A stretch of 6,495 nt of DNA, from NCBI GenBank assembly GCA_036744635.1, contig DAIOHQ010000263.1:1-6495 (forward strand), written 5' to 3'. Under the pieces are notes generated by a model, which worked only from the letters and a program-made list of their open reading frames with translations, searched no databases and was not told the DNA's origin. Shown here piece by piece: positions 1 through 6,093 of this stretch (position 1 is the stretch's first letter; each line of letters opens with the position of its first letter). Origin of the DNA: DAIOHQ01 sp036744635 (GTDB lineage: Bacteria > Planctomycetota > Phycisphaerae > Tepidisphaerales > Tepidisphaeraceae). Made by a program: the position numbers and the translations under genes.

Positions 1-40
1 CCTCTCCCGGTACTCCGGGGGAGGGTTGGGGTGGGGGTCC
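1..40. repeat. Palindromic intergenic repeat with TACT loop, cut by window edge
   Basis: Bases 1-10 (CCTCTCCCGG) pair with 15-24 (CCGGGGGAGG) over ten positions with a single G-T wobble, leaving a four-base TACT loop at 11-14. A G-rich tail with no run of Ts follows (25-38). This looks like a dispersed REP-like palindrome rather than a classical rho-independent terminator, although it could form a hairpin at the end of whatever gene lies to the left. The left end may be missing because the window starts inside or at the edge of the arm. The centre, GTACTC, is the same as in the palindrome at 1947-1976. Confidence 0.6.
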
Positions 41-75
41 TGCCACAATCGCCACAGTCGAGCGCTACACCCTCT

Positions 76-100
76 CCGCGGCAGCACTGACTTGCCGCGG
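76..100. repeat. 8-bp inverted repeat in the leader of the TauE-like gene
   Basis: CCGCGGCA at 76-83 is the exact reverse complement of TGCCGCGG at 93-100, with a nine-base spacer. It ends 26 bp before the start codon at 127. It could form a stable hairpin in the 5' leader or act as an operator-like dyad. In so GC-rich a sequence an 8-bp dyad can arise by chance, and no T-run follows, so a terminator is unlikely. Confidence 0.3.
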
Positions 101-126
101 GCGACCAATGCACTATCTTCCCGCGG

Positions 127-1053
127 ATGGTTTTCTGGTGGGCGGTCATCTTCCTGGCGGTCTTTCTGATCGGCGTGACCAAGAGCGGATTCGGCTCGGG
201 CGTGGGGCTGATGATCGTCCCGATGATGGCGATCGCGATGGCCCATGTTCCCGGCCGCGGCTCGGAGGCGGCGCTGGGCCTGCTGTTGCCCCTGCTGATA
301 ATCGGCGATCTGCTGGCGGTATATCAGTACCGCAAGCTGTTTCTGCCGCGGAAAGTGGTCGATGCGATAGCCGTTCCCGTGGCCGCCGGCGTTGATGATG
401 CTGCCGGCAATCCGGCCGGACCTGTGCTGGAATATCCCTCCTCCATCGACGACGCCAATCGGCAAAACGTAATTGTCGTAATCAAGCAATTGCTTCCCGG
501 CACCATCATTGGCGTCATCCTGGGCGGCCTGCTGCTCTATTCCTTTCATGCTCGCGCCGACCTCGTCGGCGCGCTCATTCGCATCGAGATCGGCATTGAG
601 TCGGTGCTGCTGGTGTCGCTGCACTGGTGGCGCATGATGCGCGGCATGCAGCAGCACCTCCTGCCCGAGCCCTGGCGGAGCCACATCACCGGCGCGTTCG
701 CCGCCGTCTCCTCCACCCTGGCCCACGCCGCCGGCCCGATCATCGCCATGTACCTGCTGCCCCTGCGCCTTGACCGCCGGATCTTCGTTGGTACCTGCGC
801 CATCTACTTTTTTCTGCTCAACAGCGCCAAGCTGCCGGCCTATTATGCCAGCCACATGTTCGAGCACGCTGAACTCGGATTCACGCTGAAATTCCTGCCG
901 CTGCTGATCGCCGGCGCCCTCTTCGGCTTCTGGGTCAACAAGCGCCTGAGCGACAAGATATTTACCAAGGTCGTCTACTTCGTCACCTTCGCCCTCGGCT
1001 GGTACATCCTTTACGACGGCGCCCGCCTGCTCATGGCCCATCTGCGGGCGTAG
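127..1053 (+). CDS. TauE/SafE family membrane transporter (sulfite/organosulfonate exporter type)
   Basis: This 308-residue protein is largely hydrophobic. It has the TauE/SafE hallmarks: an N-terminal membrane segment running into GVTKSGFGSG (residues 16-25) and VP at 31-32, then a second half starting near residue 188 with HITGAFAAVSSTLAHAAGP, the internal repeat of the fold. I see about seven or eight membrane segments. The family moves small anions or organosulfur compounds such as sulfite or sulfoacetate across the inner membrane; the substrate cannot be read from sequence. Residues about 74-120, between membrane segments, form a polar Pro/Ala/Asp-rich stretch that seems long for this loop. 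ATG 127 is the only reasonable start: the frame is closed by TGA at 88-90, no other ATG or GTG intervenes, and no Shine-Dalgarno is visible. The reductase gene follows after 33 bp, so the two may be co-transcribed. Confidence 0.85.
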   Translation: MVFWWAVIFLAVFLIGVTKSGFGSGVGLMIVPMMAIAMAHVPGRGSEAALGLLLPLLIIGDLLAVYQYRKLFLPRKVVDAIAVPVAAGVDDAAGNPAGPVLEYPSSIDDANRQNVIVVIKQLLPGTIIGVILGGLLLYSFHARADLVGALIRIEIGIESVLLVSLHWWRMMRGMQQHLLPEPWRSHITGAFAAVSSTLAHAAGPIIAMYLLPLRLDRRIFVGTCAIYFFLLNSAKLPAYYASHMFEHAELGFTLKFLPLLIAGALFGFWVNKRLSDKIFTKVVYFVTFALGWYILYDGARLLMAHLRA

Positions 1054-1086
1054 TTGCTAACGCTGCTTCCTCGTACAATTCATCCC

Positions 1087-1896
1087 ATGGCGAACGACGC
1101 ACAACAAAAGGTCGCGCTGGTAACCGGAGCATCCCGCGGCATCGGGCGCGGGATCGCGCTGGCGCTGGGGCGCAACGGCTTTCGCTGCATCATCAACTAC
1201 GCGCGCAACGCCGACGCAGCGGCGCAGGTGCAGCGCGAGATCGAAGCCGCCCCCCCCTCCGGCGGCGGAGGGGGGGCAGCCTATCTCGTGCAGGCGGATA
1301 TCTCTGTGGATGCCGATCGCCGGCGGTTGGTGGACGAGACGATCAGCGCCTTCGGCCGCATCGACCTGCTGGTAAACAACGCCGGCGTCGCCCCGACCGT
1401 GCGCGCGGATCTCCTGGAAGCCACCGAAGAATCCTTCGACCGCATGATTCAGATCAACCTCAAGGGTCCCTATTTCCTCACACAACTGGTGGCCAACCGG
1501 ATGATGGAGCAAATCAGCCAGGCCCCCACCGAATACCGCCCGCGCATCATCACCATCACCTCCGTCAGTGCCTACGCCGCCAGCGGCAATCGCGGCGACT
1601 ACTGTGTTGCCAAGGCCGGGTTGGCCATGATGACCCAGCTTTTCGCGGCCAGGCTCGCCGAATTCGGCATCAATGTGTATGAGATTCGCCCCGGCATCAT
1701 CGAAACCGACATGACCGGCCCGGTCAAGGCAAAGTATGACAAGCTGATCTTCGAGCAGGACCTGACGCCCATCAAACGCTGGGGCCAGCCGGATGACATC
1801 GCCCGCGCCGTCGTCGCCATCGCCAACAATGCCTTTCCCTTCTCCACCGGCGAAGTGATCAACGTGGATGGCGGCTTTCATCTGCGCCGACTGTAA
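1087..1896 (+). CDS. SDR family oxidoreductase, 3-ketoacyl-ACP reductase type
   Basis: The 269-residue product is a classical short-chain dehydrogenase/reductase with a Rossmann fold that uses NAD(P)H to reduce a ketone. Visible motifs are the dinucleotide-binding TGASRGIG (13-20), NNAG (97-100), and a catalytic tetrad of N124, S159, Y172 and K176 in the YxxxK arrangement. The C-terminal half (ETDMTGPVKAKYD, then STGEVINVDGG) matches the subgroup usually annotated as 3-ketoacyl-ACP reductase. That name gives the fold family, not a proven substrate; a sugar or other keto compound is equally possible, and no fatty-acid genes are nearby. I chose ATG 1087 because the TTG at 1054 adds eleven residues unlike an SDR N-terminus, whereas the fold normally begins a few residues before the first strand (KVALVTG). 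Residues 56-63, PPSGGGGG, look like an inserted segment encoded by a perfect palindrome. Confidence 0.9.
   Translation: MANDAQQKVALVTGASRGIGRGIALALGRNGFRCIINYARNADAAAQVQREIEAAPPSGGGGGAAYLVQADISVDADRRRLVDETISAFGRIDLLVNNAGVAPTVRADLLEATEESFDRMIQINLKGPYFLTQLVANRMMEQISQAPTEYRPRIITITSVSAYAASGNRGDYCVAKAGLAMMTQLFAARLAEFGINVYEIRPGIIETDMTGPVKAKYDKLIFEQDLTPIKRWGQPDDIARAVVAIANNAFPFSTGEVINVDGGFHLRRL
1251..1276. repeat. Perfect 10-bp palindrome inside the reductase gene
   Basis: CCCCCCCTCC at 1251-1260 is the exact reverse complement of GGAGGGGGGG at 1267-1276, with a six-base GGCGGC loop. It encodes residues 56-63 (PPSGGGGG) of the reductase, a stretch with no counterpart in typical SDR sequences, where the helix before it (REIEAA) leads directly into the AYLVQADI strand. 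It therefore looks like an in-frame 24-base insertion of a palindromic element into a surface loop. The homopolymer runs of C and G could also make this spot prone to sequencing or replication slippage. Confidence 0.6.
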
Positions 1897-1946
1897 TGCC
1901 GAGCGCCATCGTGCCCCGTTTCCGTGCCCGGCACACGCGGCGTTCT

Positions 1947-1976
1947 TGTAGGGTGGGCGTACTCGCCCACCCTACA
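1947..1976. repeat. Perfect 13-bp palindrome with TACT loop (REP-like)
   Basis: TGTAGGGTGGGCG at 1947-1959 pairs perfectly with CGCCCACCCTACA at 1964-1976 around the four-base loop TACT (1960-1963). It lies in the 138-bp gap between the reductase stop and the GH130 start. The GTAG at the foot of the stem resembles the tetranucleotide that flanks REP hairpins mobilised by RAYT (Y1-type) transposases; that link is an inference and no transposase is present here. As RNA it would form a strong hairpin and could weaken transcription from the reductase into the GH130 gene, but no T-tract follows, so it is not a standard terminator. It shares its GTACTC centre with the repeat at 1-40. Confidence 0.75.
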
Positions 1977-2034
1977 GTCCTAACTTTCCACCGCCGGTTT
2001 GCCTCCAGCGCGCAGGCGCGATACTTTTTCGCTT

Positions 2035-3093
2035 ATGAACACCGACCTCGCCCAGCGTTTCGAAAACAATCCGCTGATCTCCGCCAAAGACGTGAAGCCC
2101 AGCCGGCCGGACTTTGAGGTGGCGGTGGTGCTGAATCCCGGCGCCTTTCGCTTCAACAATCAGACCTGCCTCATGCTGCGCGTCGCCGAGCGGCCGGCGC
2201 AGGAAAAAGGATGGATTTCCACGCCGATCCTGGGCAAAGACAACCAGATCGAAGTCGCCCGCTTCCGCCTCGATGATCCCAACCTCGATTACACCGACCC
2301 GCGCGTCTTCAAGTACAAGGGCCTCGATTACCTCACCACGCTGTCACATCTGCGCATCGCCCGCAGTGATGATGGCCGGCACTTCATACCCGACGATAAG
2401 CCGACGCTTCAAGCCCAGGGCCGCAACGAGGGGTACGGCATCGAAGACTGCCGCGTGCATTTTTTCAATGGCCAGTATTACCTGACGTTCAGCGAGTGCG
2501 GGCCGGATGGCATCGGCTCCGGCCTGGCCTCTACCAAGGAATTCAAAACCTTCGTGCGCTACGGCATGATCGCATCTCCGCACAACAAGGATGTCACGCT
2601 TTTCACCGAGCAGATCGACGGCTCGTGGTGGAGCCTGCACCGCCCCAGCGGCAGCGGCTACGGCGGACATTTCATCTGGACCGGCCGATCACCCGACCTT
2701 GTCCATTGGGGCCGCCACCAGTGCCTGATCCGCTCTCGCCCCGGCTTCTGGGACAGCCAGCGCGTCGGCTGCAACGCTGAGCCGATCAAGACGGACGGCG
2801 GCTGGCTGATCCTCTATCACGGGGCCGATGACACCAGCCGCTATTGCCAGGGTGCGCTGCTGGTGGACTTGAAGAACCCAAACAAAATTCTCGCCCGCAG
2901 CGATCAACCCATCATGGCCCCGACGGCGCCCTACGAGAAGGAAGGCTTCTTCGGCAATGTGGTCTTCACCAACGGCCACGTCGTCGATGGAGATACGCTG
3001 TGGCTGTACTACGGCGCCGCCGACACCTGCGTCTGCGGAGCGACGTTGTCGATCAAAGCGATCCTCGAAGCGCTCACGCCCGTTAAGGCGTGA
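2035..3093 (+). CDS. Glycoside hydrolase family 130 protein, probable beta-mannoside phosphorylase
   Basis: The 352-residue protein has the length and motifs of the five-bladed propeller family GH130, whose members mostly cleave beta-mannosides with phosphate to release mannose 1-phosphate. The blade motif YTDPRVF (86-92) is followed by GIEDCRVHF (135-143), which holds the expected catalytic Asp (D138). NKDVTLF (184-190) and LHRP (201-204) supply the Lys, His and Arg normally used to bind phosphate. The C-terminal part has WLILYHGADD, KILARSDQPI, EKEGFFGNVVF and LWLYYGAAD, all family-typical. Retention of the basic residues favours a phosphorylase over the hydrolytic GH130 members. In the motif usually read EDPR, Pro is replaced by Cys139. 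No signal peptide is visible, so it probably acts in the cytoplasm on imported oligosaccharide. ATG 2035 is preferred over an in-frame TTG at 1999, whose extra residues look unrelated; no clear Shine-Dalgarno is present. Confidence 0.9.
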   Translation: MNTDLAQRFENNPLISAKDVKPSRPDFEVAVVLNPGAFRFNNQTCLMLRVAERPAQEKGWISTPILGKDNQIEVARFRLDDPNLDYTDPRVFKYKGLDYLTTLSHLRIARSDDGRHFIPDDKPTLQAQGRNEGYGIEDCRVHFFNGQYYLTFSECGPDGIGSGLASTKEFKTFVRYGMIASPHNKDVTLFTEQIDGSWWSLHRPSGSGYGGHFIWTGRSPDLVHWGRHQCLIRSRPGFWDSQRVGCNAEPIKTDGGWLILYHGADDTSRYCQGALLVDLKNPNKILARSDQPIMAPTAPYEKEGFFGNVVFTNGHVVDGDTLWLYYGAADTCVCGATLSIKAILEALTPVKA

Positions 3094-3122
3094 CGTCAGC
3101 GACAAGGCGGTTTGATCGCCGA

Positions 3123-3266
3123 TGGTATGGCGGTTGCAGCGATGAGCCGGTCCGGAGGCCCTATGCACTCACCAACGCGGTCAAGCATTTCAAATGGGAA
3201 CCGCGCGGCAAGCGCCGCTTGCACGGCAAGCCCAACGCCCGGCAGATCAAGGCCTGCCGACCGTAA
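3123..3266 (+). pseudogene. UdgX relic (uracil-DNA-binding UDG superfamily), internal fragment
   Basis: Read from 3123 in the frame of 3180, the plus strand encodes TNAVKHFKW (3171-3197), then a Gly-KRRLH segment (3207-3224), then KPNARQIKACRP (3228-3263), and stops at TAA 3264-3266. This matches the centre of UdgX, the uracil-DNA-binding protein that crosslinks covalently to uracil-containing DNA through the His of its KRRIH loop. Here the loop reads KRRLH, with the His codon at 3222-3224. UdgX normally continues after ACRP with Trp and a conserved helix; here a stop replaces it. The upstream GEQPG motif and the downstream HPS region are absent, and no start codon or ribosome site fits. I read it as about 45 codons of a roughly 200-residue gene, left after deletion. 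A weak continuation one frame on (3268-3351, ending at TAG 3352-3354) may be more of the same gene, but I cannot establish that. Confidence 0.7.
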
Positions 3267-3374
3267 TCCGGGAGCGGAGGCGTGGAATGGCCCGAAAATC
3301 GCCGCCGCCGCTCGAACACGCGCCAGCGCGATCGGCCAAGCCGCCCGACAATAGTTGCGCGCCCAGTCTCTGCG
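3267..3374. other. Convergent intergenic remainder, no gene recognised
   Basis: This stretch lies between the UdgX relic and the stop codon of the minus-strand exported-protein gene. Short open frames exist on both strands but none shows a recognisable motif, a ribosome site or a plausible start. The plus frame from 3268 contains GPKIAAAARTRASAIG, which loosely recalls the RPK-IV-ALGATAAQA-G stretch that follows the conserved core of UdgX, so part may be frameshifted remains of that gene. I found no convincing bidirectional terminator hairpin with a T-tract. Confidence 0.4.
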
Positions 3375-4514
3375 TCAAGGCAGCGGCAGATCGGCGAACT
3401 CAAACGGCACGTGAACCTCGCGTATATCGGTTGGAATGGAAACGATCAGCTTCGCCGGCTTGTGGCCGCCGGGGGATTGGAAAGTGATCTTGTACGGCAC
3501 GGCCTCGGCGGTTCCGCCGCCAACGATTCCCCCGCCTTGGCGGCCCATGTCGTTCCCGGCGTCGTCCACCAGGCGGGTGGTTTCCATGAAGTTGTTCAGA
3601 CGCTGCGACATCAGCCGGTCCTGACGATCGGCGTAGACGGTGATGGCCACTGCAAACGATCCCGCCGGCCCGCTGGCGGAAACGCTCTGAAACGCAAAGT
3701 CGATGCCGTCGATCCGCTTGGGCTCGGGCTTGCCATCCATCACGTTGTCGATCTCCCAGGTCTCGGTCTTGCCCTTCGTGAACAGCGTGGCATAGCCTTT
3801 AAGCTTTGCGATCCGCGTGGATCCCGCGCCCGGCGGATAGTTCAGCGTGGCGGTGAGCGTCGCCACCAGCGAACTGGAATTGGTGTTGCCATCGGAAGGC
3901 TTTTGCGCCGGCGCCATCGACCGGCCATGTTCATCCAGGGCTTCCTCGACCGTCACCAGATAGTTGCAATTGTTCACGGGCAGCTTCGGGTCGAAATAGA
4001 GCTGAAGCTGCGCCGCCATGGTGTGCCTCTCCACGCCGCCCCCGGTGAGATCGGCGAAAGCGGAGTGTTCGATGCGGCTCAACTGAAACAGACATCCTCC
4101 GCTCGATGAACGCGGATACTCCGCGGCCGTCCCCCCGAAATTGAGGCTGATGCTCCGATTGTTCATCGACGGCGACACCTTGAGCTGCCGGCACACCTCA
4201 AACAGCGCCGGCCAGAAGGGCTTCTTGTCGAAATCCACCGTCACTTTCCCGCGCGGCGAAGCGCCGCCGGAGAACCAGATTTCCCGGCCGGACTGCTTGC
4301 GGAGCACCTCAAGCACGTCGTCGGCTGAGCCATCCGTCACCTGCAGGGAGATCAACGTCGGCGTGAACGCATCCGCCGCCGCCTCGGATTTCGCGGCGGG
4401 CGCGGGTACGGGTGCGGGCGCGGGCGCCGGCCCGGCCGCCATGCATGCGACCAGCACAACCGCCGCGACCCATGCCGGCATTTTCGCGGTCTTCTGGCCT
4501 TCCTGGTTCGCCAT
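3375..4514 (-). CDS. Putative lipoprotein with STN-like domain, function unknown
   Basis: The 379-residue product begins with a lysine-bearing n-region, a hydrophobic core (residues 14-23) and a lipobox LVAC with Cys24. A Pro-Ala linker (28-41) follows, so it is probably a lipoprotein exposed in the periplasm. Residues about 51-125 (SLQVTDGSADDVLEVLRKQSG, then VTVDFDKKPFWPALFEVC) resemble the short STN/secretin N-terminal fold: two strand-helix units with a VDFDKKPFW core. The rest is beta-rich and ends VPFEFADLPLP. It is a shorter paralogue of the protein encoded just upstream (4573-5940): both share FDKKPFW, the EVC motif, a VEEA-DE-G segment and the C-terminal PFEF-DLPLP. ATG 4514 is chosen over a GTG at 4553 because GGAG lies six bases upstream of it and the signal sequence then has normal length. 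It is second in a two-gene operon, 58 bp after the first. No enzymatic motif is visible. Confidence 0.8.
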   Translation of the reverse strand: MANQEGQKTAKMPAWVAAVVLVACMAAGPAPAPAPVPAPAAKSEAAADAFTPTLISLQVTDGSADDVLEVLRKQSGREIWFSGGASPRGKVTVDFDKKPFWPALFEVCRQLKVSPSMNNRSISLNFGGTAAEYPRSSSGGCLFQLSRIEHSAFADLTGGGVERHTMAAQLQLYFDPKLPVNNCNYLVTVEEALDEHGRSMAPAQKPSDGNTNSSSLVATLTATLNYPPGAGSTRIAKLKGYATLFTKGKTETWEIDNVMDGKPEPKRIDGIDFAFQSVSASGPAGSFAVAITVYADRQDRLMSQRLNNFMETTRLVDDAGNDMGRQGGGIVGGGTAEAVPYKITFQSPGGHKPAKLIVSIPTDIREVHVPFEFADLPLP

Positions 4515-4520
4515 CACAAA

Positions 4521-4524
4521 CTCC
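4521..4524 (-). promoter_or_regulatory. Shine-Dalgarno deciding the start at 4514
   Basis: The minus strand reads GCGGAG-TTTGTG-ATG, putting GGAG six bases before the ATG at 4514. The alternative GTG at 4553 lies only 20 bp after the preceding gene's stop, close to a run of Gs, and would place thirteen extra residues before the signal sequence. Confidence 0.65.
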
Positions 4525-4572
4525 GCTTTCTTGATTCCACCAGTTCGCTGCACCCCCCCGATGCATCCCTGC

Positions 4573-5940
4573 TCACGGCAGCGGCAGGTCGGTGAACTCG
4601 AACGGGATCAGCACTTCCTGGCTGCCGGTGGTCACCTCCCACACCAGCTTGGCCGGCTCGCCCTGATCGACGTTGTCGCCGTTCTCTTTGCCGCGGCGGT
4701 AATACTGCAGCTTCACCTCGTACTGGTCGTTGGAACTGCCAGTGCTGCCGTTGGTGCCGTTGAAGGTGATTTCCTTGCCATCGGCATCCAGCAGCTTCAC
4801 CGTCGGGTTGTTGATCATCTCGCTGAATGCCTGCTGGTCCATCCCCTCGCGATAAAAGACCACCGTCGCCTGGTAGGCGCGCTCGTTGATCTTCTTCACT
4901 TCCTTCAAGGTGAAGCGGCGGCCGCCCACCGTCTTGCTGACGCTCTTGGCCGCCAGCGGGTCGGCCACCTCGATCGTCTCGGCCCGCGTCTGCACGATGA
5001 AGCGCACCTTCCCCTTGAGCCTGGCGATCTTCTGCCCGGCCTCGGCGGGGCACGCCAGCGGCACGCCCATATTCACCTGCGACCCGCGCACGTTCTGCAT
5101 GCCTCCTTCAAAGCGGCTGCGGCGCATCCCCGCCCCTGCGCCTCCGCCGCCGGCCAGCAATGACGTTCCCTTCTCATCCACCGCCTCCTCGACATCCGGC
5201 TGATAGCTGTACTGAATGATCCTGACCTTGGGCTCGGCCAGCACGGTGATATTCATGCTCAGCGCGCGGTTGATCACCTGCGGGTTGGAAAGATCCACGC
5301 TGCTGTTTTTCTGCAGCGTGGTCACCACGGTCATGAACGCCCCCTTGGTCGAGGCGGGAAACTTCATGAAGCCGCTGTTGCCCCCCATGTTTCCCGGCAT
5401 CAGCATGATGCGCCTGTCGGGATTGCCGTTGTTGTAGATCGACAGGTTCGCCTTCTGGCACACTTCCCGTAAAACCTCCCAGAACGGCTTTTTGTCGAAC
5501 GAGAAGCTGAAGGTCCCGAGGTCGGCGCCCTGCCAGGCGGTCTCGTTGTAGGGAACCACCTCGAAGCCCGCCTGCTTCGAGATCTCCGCCAGAATCGCCT
5601 CCGGCCTCGCATCCGTCACCTTCAGCGTGATCGGCGTGCCCCCGGCGACTTTGTTGGTGTCGATCTGCTGCAGCGCCGCCTCCGCGGCCGAGCGGGCCCG
5701 CACCTGCGCCTCGAGCGCTGACCGCGCTGAATCGCCCATGCCGATCAGTTTCTCCCGCGCCTGGTCGCGGGTGGCCTCATCGGGGCTGGCAAGCTGGGCG
5801 ATAAGCTGGTCGATCTCCTTGGCATTGGCGGAAGGAGCGGTGGTGGCCGCCTCCCCGGCCAGCGCCGGCTGAATCTTCGTGGCAAGAACCGGCAGCGCGC
5901 ACAGCGATGCCAGCGTCAGTCGAACAATTTTCGATGCCAT
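4573..5940 (-). CDS. Exported protein with HEAT-like segment and STN-like domain, function unknown
   Basis: The 455-residue product has a Sec signal peptide: Lys4 and Arg7, a hydrophobic core (8-20), and a likely cleavage after ALA at residue 28. Residues 42-94 form two or more amphipathic helices with a HEAT-repeat look (SPDEATRDQAREKLIGMG). Residues about 103-184 form an STN/secretin-N-like unit: ITLKVTDARPEAILAEISKQ, then FSFSFDKKPFWEVLREVC. A Gly-rich stretch (GGGGAGAG) interrupts the beta-rich C-terminal part, which ends IPFEFTDLPLP. The paralogue downstream at 3375-4514 lacks the HEAT-like segment. STN-like domains occur in secretins and TonB receptors, but here there is no barrel or secretin channel, so the domain may instead bind protein or peptidoglycan. 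ATG 5940 is preferred over an upstream in-frame start at 5976 because GGGAG lies eight bases before it and the signal peptide then starts normally. Confidence 0.8.
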   Translation of the reverse strand: MASKIVRLTLASLCALPVLATKIQPALAGEAATTAPSANAKEIDQLIAQLASPDEATRDQAREKLIGMGDSARSALEAQVRARSAAEAALQQIDTNKVAGGTPITLKVTDARPEAILAEISKQAGFEVVPYNETAWQGADLGTFSFSFDKKPFWEVLREVCQKANLSIYNNGNPDRRIMLMPGNMGGNSGFMKFPASTKGAFMTVVTTLQKNSSVDLSNPQVINRALSMNITVLAEPKVRIIQYSYQPDVEEAVDEKGTSLLAGGGGAGAGMRRSRFEGGMQNVRGSQVNMGVPLACPAEAGQKIARLKGKVRFIVQTRAETIEVADPLAAKSVSKTVGGRRFTLKEVKKINERAYQATVVFYREGMDQQAFSEMINNPTVKLLDADGKEITFNGTNGSTGSSNDQYEVKLQYYRRGKENGDNVDQGEPAKLVWEVTTGSQEVLIPFEFTDLPLP

Positions 5941-5948
5941 GCGATGAA

Positions 5949-5956
5949 CTCCCTTT
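5949..5956 (-). promoter_or_regulatory. Shine-Dalgarno deciding the start at 5940
   Basis: On the minus strand AAAGGGAG is followed by eight bases and then the ATG at 5940. This is a strong ribosome site and supports starting the exported protein at MASK rather than twelve codons earlier at 5976, where the extra residues (rich in His) would precede the signal peptide. Confidence 0.7.
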
Positions 5957-5998
5957 CCCCAGTGATGGTGGAACATTTACCCATCTCCATGATGCGCA

Positions 5999-6015
5999 AT
6001 TATCCCCAAGGTTCC
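5999..6015 (-). promoter_or_regulatory. Possible promoter of the exported-protein operon
   Basis: The spacer upstream of the 5940 start is noticeably less GC-rich than its surroundings. On the minus strand it contains GGAACC (6015-6010), which resembles an ECF sigma-factor -35 element, and GATAAT (6004-5999), which resembles a sigma-70 -10 element. Neither has a convincing partner at the usual spacing, so only the general promoter location is suggested. Confidence 0.25.
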
Positions 6016-6093
6016 AACTTATTCCCGGAATCAATCAGCATCGCGGACGTGCGCTATCGGTCAGCACGAAACGTGAACGAAGGCATGAACGCG

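Noticed and set aside
1054..1086. TTG start that would extend the reductase by eleven residues
   Set aside because: The added residues are unlike SDR N-termini, and the ATG at 1087 gives the usual short lead before the first strand.
1057..1881. A long minus-strand open frame of 274 codons opposite the reductase gene
   Set aside because: It is the antisense shadow of the SDR gene. Its Gly/Asp/His-rich composition reflects GC-rich codon positions, and it has no recognisable motif.
3210..3224. GCAAGCG/CGCTTGC dyad as a terminator between convergent genes
   Set aside because: It has almost no loop, no T-tract on either side, and lies inside the codons for the conserved KRRLH motif, which explains the sequence.
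3161..3403. An 80-codon minus-strand frame across the convergent gap
   Set aside because: It overlaps the UdgX relic and the end of the minus-strand gene, has no ribosome site, and shows no family motif.
3282..5163. Plus-strand open frames of 275 and 340 codons opposite the exported-protein genes
   Set aside because: The minus-strand frames carry signal peptides, Shine-Dalgarno sites and paralogous motifs; the plus frames are Arg/His/Ala-rich with none of these.
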